64,000 nucleotides of DNA, taken from positions 18,008-82,007 of the forward strand of contig CAYPHY010000020.1 in NCBI GenBank assembly GCA_964410625.1, given 5' to 3'. The notes below the pieces were generated by a model, which searched no databases, was not told the origin of the DNA, and was given only the letters and a program-made list of their open reading frames with translations. Of this stretch, positions 9,207 through 15,840 are shown in pieces. The position numbers and the translations under genes are program-made. Source of the stretch: CAYPHY01 sp964410625. GTDB lineage: Bacteria; Chloroflexota; Anaerolineae; Promineifilales; Promineifilaceae. Each line of letters opens with the position of its first letter. Positions within the stretch are counted from its first letter, which is position 1.

Positions 9207-10686
9207 CAGTAGCGCATTTGTTCTCTCAGCCACCGCAAATTTACTAGACGACGACTGCGCCTGCCCCGACAAGGCTTTTGTTCTCGCCTTTGATGGCACA
9301 ACGGCCGACCTCGACAACGACTGCGCCTGCCCCGATAAAGCCTTTCATTTGGGTTGCCCGCACACGGCCGACGCCCCCCTCTTCAGCCAAACGGCCGCCA
9401 CCCACACCACGCCACTCCCCCATGAGTTCATGCTCGCCTATAGCCCCTTTGCCCCCGATGGCCCCAGCGTGCTGAGTCCGGCGGCCTGGGAGCGGTGGCA
9501 ATCATTTGTCAGTCCGCAACCATTGGCCGAAGATGTTGACCAGACGTTGGCGGCGCAGATGCTGATCCAGCCGCACGGCCGCGTCCCACGACCTACTCCC
9601 TCTACCCCGGAAACGCTGACCGCCTGGCTGCATGTGACCAATGCCTGTAACCTCGATTGCCCCTACTGCTATGTCCGCAAATCATCGGAGCGCATGAGCG
9701 AGGCGATTGGCTTGCGGGCGATTGAATCCATCTTCTATACTGCCCAACAGCAGGGGTTCAGCCGGGTGAAGTTGAAATATGCCGGTGGGGAAGCGACGCT
9801 ACACTTTAAGCTGGTGCGCCGTTTGCATGAGTATGCGTTGCAATTAGCGGCCGAAACCGGTCTCGCTCTCAAGGAAGTTGTCCTCAGCAACGGCGTTCAT
9901 CTGCGCCCCGAAGATGCCGACTGGCTGGCGGCCAATCAAGTCAAGCTGATGATTTCAATTGACGGCATTGGCGAGTTGCACAACCAGCTTCGGCCGAGCA
10001 AAAACCACAGCGACTTCGACACCTTCAGCCACATCGAACACACCATTGACCACATCCTGCTCCCGCGTGGGATTCGGCCGGATGTGACAATGACTGTCAC
10101 CGCACTTAATGCTCACGGGGCGGCCGATGTCGCTCGTTGGGCGATGATCGAGCGCGATTTGCCAACCAGTTTCAACTTTTACCGCCAAAACGCTCTCTCT
10201 GCCACACGCCAGGAGTTGGATATTGAGCAACAGCGTTTCATTGATGGAATGACGGCCGCCTATGCCGTAATCGAACAGTATCTGCCAACCCGCCCCTTCC
10301 TCAATGGCCTACTCGACCGTGTTCAGGCCGAGGCCCACTCCCACACCTGCGGGGTTGGGCAAAGCTATCTTGTCATTACCCACACCGGCAAGCTAGCGCA
10401 ATGCCAAATGCACCTCGATCAGCCGGTGCAAGGCCATACTAATGGCAACCTGCTGCCGGTGGTTGTCGCTGGCCCCCTTCGCAATCTATCAGTGGATGAG
10501 AAAGCTGGCTGTCGCGATTGCTCCTTCCGTTACCGTTGTTCCGGCGGTTGTCCCCTGGAAACTTATCGCGCCACAGGACGCTGGGACGTGCAAAGCCCCA
10601 ACTGCCACATCTACAAAACCCTTATGCCTCAGGCTTTTCGCCTCGAGGGTCTCAGGCTGATGAAAGCCAACGGCTACCTTTCCTGA
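9199..10686 (+). CDS. Radical SAM/SPASM peptide-modifying enzyme with duplicated DCACPDKAF N-terminal motif
   Basis: The radical SAM cluster motif is C150-x3-C154-x2-C157 (CNLDCPYC). The C-terminal third has the spaced cysteines of a SPASM domain (C384, about C403, C438, C441, C447, C451, C469), which binds further Fe-S clusters in enzymes that modify ribosomal peptides. Residues 1-55 carry two copies of DCACPDKAF exactly 22 residues apart (cysteines 20/22 and 42/44), ahead of a segment (about 70-95) typical of such maturases. The ATG at 9199 was chosen because it overlaps the stop of the upstream ATPase gene (coupled start); ATGs at 9175 and 9184 are alternatives. The enzyme class is well supported. 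The idea that the repeated motif is a built-in substrate is inference. Confidence 0.85.
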   Translation: MNNSSAFVLSATANLLDDDCACPDKAFVLAFDGTTADLDNDCACPDKAFHLGCPHTADAPLFSQTAATHTTPLPHEFMLAYSPFAPDGPSVLSPAAWERWQSFVSPQPLAEDVDQTLAAQMLIQPHGRVPRPTPSTPETLTAWLHVTNACNLDCPYCYVRKSSERMSEAIGLRAIESIFYTAQQQGFSRVKLKYAGGEATLHFKLVRRLHEYALQLAAETGLALKEVVLSNGVHLRPEDADWLAANQVKLMISIDGIGELHNQLRPSKNHSDFDTFSHIEHTIDHILLPRGIRPDVTMTVTALNAHGAADVARWAMIERDLPTSFNFYRQNALSATRQELDIEQQRFIDGMTAAYAVIEQYLPTRPFLNGLLDRVQAEAHSHTCGVGQSYLVITHTGKLAQCQMHLDQPVQGHTNGNLLPVVVAGPLRNLSVDEKAGCRDCSFRYRCSGGCPLETYRATGRWDVQSPNCHIYKTLMPQAFRLEGLRLMKANGYLS

Positions 10687-10717
10687 TACCTGTCTCCAGT
10701 TTCATGCAAGCTTAATT

Positions 10718-10747
10718 AGAGAGGACAATTATGTCCTCTCTTTTTTT
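10718..10747 (+). terminator. Strong rho-independent terminator
   Basis: A perfect 10-bp stem (AGAGAGGACA pairing with TGTCCTCTCT), a 4-nt loop ATTA and a run of T. It closes the ATPase/radical SAM transcript 30 bp after the stop codon. Confidence 0.85.
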
Positions 10748-10900
10748 GGGCCAGTGAACTGCTACTTCCTGGCTGCATGTCCCCAGGTCGCTGTTGGGTT
10801 CAAACAATTTCGCCACTTTGGGATGTCAGTCCGAGCAAGTACAGTGTAATCATGTGTAGGCTATAGGGAACGTCTTAGTGGAAGATAGGTAGAGGGACAA

Positions 10901-11524
10901 ATGTTTAATCAAAACAGTTCGAGCAATATCGGTAGTGCGTTGATTGTCGTTGTATTGTTATTGGTTGGGTTGGCCGGGATAGCCGTTGCCGGTGCGAGTG
11001 ATGCCGACATCCTCAACTGGCAACGCTCGGCCGCCGAAGCAGAGCAAATCCGCGCCATCACTGTCTGGGAAACACAGCTCCAGCAAATGGAATTGCCCTA
11101 TCTACAAGCGGAGCGTGAGGCACAGGCACGGATTGCTGCCGCACAAGCAGAAGCAGAATTGGCCCGCATTGCCGCCGAACAGAACGCGGCCGTTGCCACC
11201 ATCCAGGAAAATCTTCGCCTGCAAACGGAGCGCAACAACCGCCGCCTTGTCACTGAAGCGTGGATCGCCGATGGCTTGCTGGCTTTGGGGTTCTTGCTGG
11301 GTTTGGGGTTGGTCGTCGCCCTTACGTTGGCGGCCGTCAAAGTCGCATTGCGATTTGTCGATCGGCCAGCACCTCCGCCACTCCCACACAAGCGGTCGGC
11401 GACCATTCCTAAGCGCGACCCGGCCTTCCGGCAACAGCAAGGCAGCCAACCGCGCTGGCGAGAACGGGCAAATGGACGGGTGACGGCCGTTGACCAATTT
11501 CGTGACAACGTCAACGGACATTGA
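10901..11524 (+). CDS. Membrane protein with two TM helices and a coiled-coil loop
   Basis: The 207-residue product has a hydrophobic helix at about 12-31, then about 80 residues rich in Ala, Glu, Gln and Arg with heptad character (coiled coil, about 40-115), a second hydrophobic helix (about 123-150) and a basic, Pro-rich tail. The start is preceded by AGAGGG. The likely topology is two membrane spans with a helical hairpin between. No family is recognised. It follows the radical SAM terminator and may belong to the same accessory block, together with the small membrane protein and the SPFH-like protein downstream. Confidence 0.6.
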   Translation: MFNQNSSSNIGSALIVVVLLLVGLAGIAVAGASDADILNWQRSAAEAEQIRAITVWETQLQQMELPYLQAEREAQARIAAAQAEAELARIAAEQNAAVATIQENLRLQTERNNRRLVTEAWIADGLLALGFLLGLGLVVALTLAAVKVALRFVDRPAPPPLPHKRSATIPKRDPAFRQQQGSQPRWRERANGRVTAVDQFRDNVNGH

Positions 11525-11958
11525 GGTGTTGACACCAACGCTTCTTGGCCTGATAGAAACCATCTTAGTTTCGTGACAGGTATCTCAAAATATCAACTAC
11601 CATTTATTTAGCGAACTGGCGAATTGAGTAGGGAAATGACAGGGTGGAACTAGCTAACTACGATGATCAAGGCTTCTAGGCGCAAGCCAACGCCTTTATC
11701 CTAATAGTATCAAAGTTCTTTATCAACCTGATTAACCCATCGTAGGCCGCTTCAAAATAGCATGTTTGGAACGGCAAGCAAAGGAGGTGCCCAACGCGGG
11801 AGAATAAGCAGCAAGCCGGAGTGGTTTTGCTGACACATCCAAAACCACTCCGGCCCGCAAACCCGCCAGTAAGCACAGCAAGGAAAGTATTAATCGTTGT
11901 ATTGGGATGACCGTCTGGAAGGCTTCAATTTGAAGCGCCATAGTGGAAGGAGTGTGAC
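11525..11958. other. Intergenic region with one long inverted repeat
   Basis: No convincing gene was seen in these 434 bases; two minus-strand frames are uninterrupted but have no ribosome binding site or recognisable protein. The only clear structure is the inverted repeat at 11815-11854. Confidence 0.5.
11815..11854. repeat. 15-bp perfect inverted repeat
   Basis: GCCGGAGTGGTTTTG (11815-11829) pairs perfectly with CAAAACCACTCCGGC (11840-11854) around a 10-nt loop. GCGGG and CCCGC further out could extend it. No T tract follows on the plus strand, so it is not a standard terminator. It could be a regulatory hairpin or a mobile-element remnant. Confidence 0.6.
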
Positions 11959-12189
11959 ATGTTAACGGAAGCTTTGAGTAGCATATATCTTGTAATCGGC
12001 TTGACCCTTTTGGGCCTCGCCCTACTTGTAGCTTTATTCATAGGAGTGGCTATGAAGAATCAAAGTTACCCCTATGAGTATGAGTCAGCAGGTGAATACG
12101 ACAACTTGAGCTTTTCACTCAGGTGGGTGTTCTCCTTACCAATCGCAGTCCTTGGTGGTTACTTTCTCCTACGAGCGTTCCTGGTCTGA
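11959..12189 (+). CDS. Small membrane protein (76 aa, two TM helices)
   Basis: The ATG follows GAAGGAG with a good spacer. Hydrophobic segments lie at about 8-31 and 55-75, separated by a polar, Tyr- and Glu-rich loop (YPYEYESAGEYDN). No family is recognised. It lies 51 bp before the SPFH-like gene and is probably co-transcribed with it; small partner membrane proteins are common next to SPFH genes. Confidence 0.6.
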   Translation: MLTEALSSIYLVIGLTLLGLALLVALFIGVAMKNQSYPYEYESAGEYDNLSFSLRWVFSLPIAVLGGYFLLRAFLV

Positions 12190-12240
12190 AATAGATGCCT
12201 TAGAAACCGGGTTTCCGCCCCATGTCTTAGGAGTTTGAAA

Positions 12241-12927
12241 ATGGCCCAGACAATCGCTTCTTATCACTCAACTGCCTATTGGTTTCGATGCCTCGGAAAG
12301 GTGTTGGTCCCTGAGCAGCATATTGGAATTGTTTACAAGGATGAGGTTTTGGACCGCTTTCTAACTGCCGGATACCACCCTCGGCCGAATTTATGGCGAG
12401 AAAAATTGATTGTATTTCCGCTTGTGTGCCGCGTGGTGCGGCTGGAGTCTACCGTCTTGACGGCCGATGGCTTAGAAGCAACCATCAAAGCACGAGTAAA
12501 CCATACCTTTAATCCCGGCCAGGCCGCTCCCAACAAGCAAGCTGAAGCAGCCAATCGGGCACTCCAGTTCCATCTGGAAACGCTAATTAATCCCCCTATC
12601 AAGGATGTTCTTGCACTCAGTATGAGAGAGTTTGTAGGAAGGGTAAACGCACGCCAACTACGAAGCTGTAATACCCAAATTCAATTACAGGAATGGCTAT
12701 TGGATTATGTTCAGTACATGCTTGCGCCAGAAGGGATCGTGCTTTGCGACCCTAATGGGATTATGATCGACGCGGTATATCTTTCAGAATGGGGCCAGCC
12801 AGAATGGAACCAACGGCCGCAACAGGTTGAGGATAAGCCATTGGCACCATCTCGCCGCCCTGCCGTCCAAAGGACACCTGCAACACCCCATACTGAAAAT
12901 TGGCTAACCGGCTATCCAAAATCATAA
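12241..12927 (+). CDS. SPFH/Band-7-like protein
   Basis: The ATG at 12241 was chosen over the TTG at 12235 because TAGGAG lies 7-8 nt before it. The 228-residue protein has strands and a helix in the order seen in SPFH/stomatin domains: VVRLESTVLTADGLEATIKARVN, then an Ala-rich helix, an SMREFVG helix and the GIVLCDPNGIMIDAVYL strand pair. There is no N-terminal membrane helix, so it may rely on partner membrane proteins. The Pro-rich tail (about 195-228) is probably disordered. SPFH proteins usually organise membrane microdomains or scaffold proteases. The call rests on pattern and is moderate. Confidence 0.5.
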   Translation: MAQTIASYHSTAYWFRCLGKVLVPEQHIGIVYKDEVLDRFLTAGYHPRPNLWREKLIVFPLVCRVVRLESTVLTADGLEATIKARVNHTFNPGQAAPNKQAEAANRALQFHLETLINPPIKDVLALSMREFVGRVNARQLRSCNTQIQLQEWLLDYVQYMLAPEGIVLCDPNGIMIDAVYLSEWGQPEWNQRPQQVEDKPLAPSRRPAVQRTPATPHTENWLTGYPKS

Positions 12928-12928
12928 A

Positions 12929-12943
12929 TAAGGAGGTGATCCA
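12929..12943 (+). promoter_or_regulatory. 15-nt sequence fully complementary to a canonical 16S rRNA 3' tail
   Basis: TAAGGAGGTGATCCA begins just after the SPFH stop codon. It is the exact reverse complement of the conserved 16S 3' end (TGGATCACCTCCTTA), far longer than a normal Shine-Dalgarno. The nearest ATG (12960) opens a 15-codon frame (to 13007, MNVRFIDIIDVMEVI) but lies too far for ordinary initiation. A second GGAGGTGAT occurs at 12995-13003. It could be a strong ribosome-binding or anti-16S leader element. Confidence 0.5.
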
Positions 12944-13055
12944 TCGTATAGATTCAGTTATGAATGTCAGGTTTATAGACATTATAGATGTAATGGAGGT
13001 GATATAGAGAAATCAGTACAACCGGTAAGATAGTATAGTTGAGTAACACATTAGA

Positions 13056-13087
13056 CGGCCTGGTGTAATCCACCAGGCCGCATTTTT
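13056..13087 (+). terminator. Rho-independent terminator after the SPFH gene
   Basis: A 10-bp perfect stem (CGGCCTGGTG pairing with CACCAGGCCG) with loop TAATC, followed by CATTTTT. It ends the 10901-12927 block. Confidence 0.85.
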
Positions 13088-13140
13088 ATTGATAACTTAC
13101 ATCGAATTTGCACCGCCAAGCTCGCGCCCATTCGTTGCTA

Positions 13141-13177
13141 AGAACGCTCCGCTATGTAAAGAACGCTCCGCTATGTA
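13141..13177. repeat. Tandem duplication of an 18-19 bp unit
   Basis: AGAACGCTCCGCTATGTA occurs at 13141-13158 and again at 13160-13177, a direct repeat with a 19-bp period. No function is evident; the surrounding 13088-13268 spacer holds no gene. Confidence 0.6.
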
Positions 13178-13268
13178 GATTCTACAGGGATTTCTAAATA
13201 AAATAGCCACTCAGGCAATATAGGGGAATGATGATACAATCGGCAAGATCAAGACATGGAGAAGCAGT

Positions 13269-13772
13269 GTGATGGATGACAAATACACCAACAGGCGGCC
13301 GACCACGGCCGCCTCCTGGAAAATACGTCCAATGCCGGAGCAGCAGAAGGAGTTGTTGGTGGACGGCCGCTACAGCCGCGAGGAATTTGAATGGATTCGC
13401 TTGGGCCTGGTCCCCCAATCGCCGGAGGACAAGTGGTTTATCTATCTGGCGGATGGTTGGTTGCACTTCCATCGCAGCCAGACCGGAACCTGTATCTTCC
13501 AGTTGGAACTTCTGCCTGATGGGGATGACTATGTGACCGGACGAGCCATCGTCAACCGTGCCCCCAACCAATACCGGGTGACCGACGATGAGTATGATGT
13601 GGAATTGATGTCTTACCTGGTTGATCACCTCTTGCTCGGCCGCTTCGCCCCCTTGCCCATTCCCAATAACCTCGCCGAAGATGACCACTCTCGCTATCGC
13701 CGACATGTCATGGGACGGCCGTCCGGCAGCAATGGCCTGAATTTGCGTGTGCTGAATAATGGCAAGCGTTAG
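13269..13772 (+). CDS. Conserved hypothetical protein (167 aa)
   Basis: It starts with GTG-ATG, either of which could initiate. The protein has no signal peptide or membrane segment. It contains EEFEWIRLGLVPQS, then DKWFIYLADGWLHFHRSQTG and a strand-rich segment ending in an acidic helix (ELMSYLVDHLLL). This matches a pattern I associate with a small uncharacterised bacterial family built around a DKW...L.F.RSWTG core, but I cannot name a function. It stands alone between a terminator and a repeat. Confidence 0.6.
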   Translation: MMDDKYTNRRPTTAASWKIRPMPEQQKELLVDGRYSREEFEWIRLGLVPQSPEDKWFIYLADGWLHFHRSQTGTCIFQLELLPDGDDYVTGRAIVNRAPNQYRVTDDEYDVELMSYLVDHLLLGRFAPLPIPNNLAEDDHSRYRRHVMGRPSGSNGLNLRVLNNGKR

Positions 13773-13781
13773 TTGGCCGTA

Positions 13782-13912
13782 GGTGGTATATTGGTGTATT
13801 GGTATATTCGTTGTTAGACTTGGCGTAACTCTCAATTCGCTAATACACCAATATACCAATAAACTACTACACCAATCTCTAATCTCCAATCTCCACAATC
13901 TCCACCCCCAAG
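13782..13912. repeat. Intergenic palindromic repeat (TATTGGTRTATT family plus CTAATCTCC arm)
   Basis: TATTGGTGTATTGGTATATT on the left is mirrored by CTAATACACCAATATACCA on the right, and CAATCTCTAATCTCCAATCTCC follows. The latter is one arm of the GAGACT/AGTCTC family found elsewhere in the window. Confidence 0.7.
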
Positions 13913-13920
13913 GAACACCC

Positions 13921-14358
13921 ATGAATGCTACCCCCTACCCCTACGAAATGGAAATTGAAGTCATTTTTCGTGATATTGACGCGATGGGACATGTCAACAA
14001 TGCCGTCTTTTTCACCTACTTTGAGACGGCGCGGATCAAGTATTTGATGGAGATTATGGAAGGCAGCGGCCGTGTTGGTTATGAGATGCTCGACTTGCCG
14101 CTCATTCTGGTCGAGGCTACTTGCAGCTATAAATCGCAGGCGTTATTGGGGGAAAAGCTACGCCTGGGGCTGGGCGTCTCGCGCTTTGGCAATAAAAGCT
14201 TTGACCTCGTTTATCGCATTGAAGGGGAAGACGGCCGTCTCGTCGCCGAAGGGAAGACGGTACAGGTGATGTATGATTACGTTGCTCGCCAGGCGTTTCC
14301 CATCCCCGATAACGTCAGAGAGTATGTGGCGAAGTATCAGGGAGATTGGAAACCGTAA
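13921..14358 (+). CDS. Acyl-CoA thioesterase (4-hydroxybenzoyl-CoA thioesterase-like hotdog)
   Basis: The start at 13921 was chosen because AAGGAA lies just upstream and the hotdog fold begins here; the longer frame to 13783 is repeat DNA. The 145-residue protein has the FRDIDAMGHVNNAVFFTYFETAR signature, with the catalytic-site Asp and the HVNN turn of the 4HBT/YbgC group. It is full length for the family. It would hydrolyse acyl-CoA thioesters in the cytoplasm; the substrate cannot be told from sequence. Confidence 0.85.
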   Translation: MNATPYPYEMEIEVIFRDIDAMGHVNNAVFFTYFETARIKYLMEIMEGSGRVGYEMLDLPLILVEATCSYKSQALLGEKLRLGLGVSRFGNKSFDLVYRIEGEDGRLVAEGKTVQVMYDYVARQAFPIPDNVREYVAKYQGDWKP

Positions 14359-14377
14359 CGCGATTTGGCAAATCGCG
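14359..14377. terminator. Palindromic hairpin between convergent genes
   Basis: CGCGATTT GGC AAATCGCG forms a perfect 8-bp stem directly between the stop codons of two convergent genes. It contains the GATTTGGCAAATC word seen in three tandem copies near 61715. It may act as a two-way terminator, though there is no T tract. Confidence 0.45.
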
Positions 14378-15757
14378 CTACAGGCGTTTGTGTAGGCGGG
14401 AGGTGCGGAGCCAGAGGATACGGCCGTCCTCATCGCGCAAAAATTCCGCCCGCAAATTCTCCAATGGTACATCTAAAGCGATGATACGATCCGGTGCATA
14501 GAAGGCGACGCGGCTCGGCGGTGGCGTCTGGCCCGGCGGTGAATCCTGATAGGGGAAGCCTCCTTTGGGGATCATCCGCACCATCATTTGTCCCTCCTCC
14601 AGATAAAGCTCCAGGCGGTCGAGCTGCGCGTCATAGGCACCGGTGTAGGCTTCCATTTCCTCGGCCGCCAACGTCAGATGCGTCACCTCCGGCGCGACAA
14701 GCCCCAAATAATGTTTCAATACCCAGGCGGTGACTTCTTCGTTCAACGCCGCTCCCCGGTCGGCATTGGTCAGGATGGTGAGTGCAAATTGGCGCGACGG
14801 CACAAAGAGAAAGGCGGAAAGTTGCCCATTCGTCGCCCCGCCGTGCAGCACAATTTGTACATCGTTGATCTCACGCAGAATCCAGCTTAATCCCATCTGC
14901 CGGTCAAGGTTGGCGTTTACCAGTGGAGATTGCATCATCTTCATGGTTTCCGGGGATAAGAGCTGTTGCCCATCGGCCGTCTTGCCATCCCCCAGGTGGA
15001 ACGCCGCATAGCGCAACTGGTCGCGGGGGCTGGCGATAAGACCGCCCACTGCATGAGAAGCACGGGCCAACGCCCACTCCCGTTCTACGGCCGGCCCCGC
15101 TTCCCGCACCTCGTGGCCGGCCGCAAAACGGTGAGTGACCACATCCTTCGGAAAGATGAAGGAGTTTTCCAGGCCCAACGGCCGCAGCAGCAACTCCTGT
15201 AATGCCGCTTCATACGTTTGGCCAGTGATGACTTCGATCACCCTTCCCGCCAGGGCAAAACCTGCGTTGTTGTACGACCAGAGCGTATCCGGCGGCGTCA
15301 CCTGCGGCAAGGCCGCCATCTTGACCACATAACGGGCCAGCGCGTCGTCGCCATCCCCGGTATCGTCGAAGTAGTCGCCCGCCCAGCCGCCCATATGGGT
15401 CAGTAAATGGCGCATGGTCACTTGTTCTTCGGCCGTCTTATCCCCCAGCGCAAGCTCAGGAAGATAGTGGCGCACCGGGGTATCAAGATTGAGCTTGCCC
15501 ATCTCCACCAGGCGCATAGCGAGCGTGCCGGTGAAGGTCTTGGTTGTTGAGCCAATCTGGAACAGCGTATCGGCCGTCACCGGCAATGGATGCTCCACAT
15601 TGGTCACACCAAACCCGGCCATCATCTCGCGCCCCTGGTGCAACAGCCCCACCGCCACACCAGGAACCTGCAATCGTTCCATTTGCTTCACAACCACATC
15701 ACACAGTTGTTGGAAGTCGGGATCACTGTTTTCGTGTTGAATTTGGATTTTGGTCAT
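14378..15757 (-). CDS. Serine hydrolase of the beta-lactamase (class C/esterase) superfamily
   Basis: The 459-residue protein has the SxxK motif S70-T-T-K73 in the usual IGSTTKTF setting and the Y162-N-N loop of class C-like enzymes, plus LLTHMGG after it. No signal peptide is apparent, so it is probably cytoplasmic. A C-terminal segment (about 350-459) resembles the lipocalin-like or DUF3471-type extension found on many such hydrolases. Members act as esterases, D-peptidases or lactamases, so the substrate is open. Upstream DNA is repeat and contains no clear Shine-Dalgarno. Confidence 0.8.
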   Translation of the reverse strand: MTKIQIQHENSDPDFQQLCDVVVKQMERLQVPGVAVGLLHQGREMMAGFGVTNVEHPLPVTADTLFQIGSTTKTFTGTLAMRLVEMGKLNLDTPVRHYLPELALGDKTAEEQVTMRHLLTHMGGWAGDYFDDTGDGDDALARYVVKMAALPQVTPPDTLWSYNNAGFALAGRVIEVITGQTYEAALQELLLRPLGLENSFIFPKDVVTHRFAAGHEVREAGPAVEREWALARASHAVGGLIASPRDQLRYAAFHLGDGKTADGQQLLSPETMKMMQSPLVNANLDRQMGLSWILREINDVQIVLHGGATNGQLSAFLFVPSRQFALTILTNADRGAALNEEVTAWVLKHYLGLVAPEVTHLTLAAEEMEAYTGAYDAQLDRLELYLEEGQMMVRMIPKGGFPYQDSPPGQTPPPSRVAFYAPDRIIALDVPLENLRAEFLRDEDGRILWLRTSRLHKRL

Positions 15758-15765
15758 AATAAAAA

Positions 15766-15840
15766 TCTGGAGACTAAGAGATTGGGAGACTGGGAGACTG
15801 GAGTATCCAAATCTCCCAGTCTCCTAGTCTCACAGTCTCA
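15766..15840. repeat. GAGACT/AGTCTC palindromic intergenic repeat
   Basis: A purine-rich arm (GGAGACTAAGAGATTGGGAG...) is followed by its imperfect complement (ATCTCCCAGTCTCCTAGTCTC...). The far edge supplies the stop codon of the penicillin acylase gene on the minus strand. Confidence 0.8.

Noticed and set aside
10777..10866. 29-codon frame after the radical SAM terminator as a precursor peptide
   Set aside because: No ribosome binding site and no CACPDKAF-like motif; it lies after the terminator.
11676..11941. Two minus-strand open frames upstream of the small membrane protein
   Set aside because: No ribosome binding site and no recognisable protein; they run through the inverted repeat.
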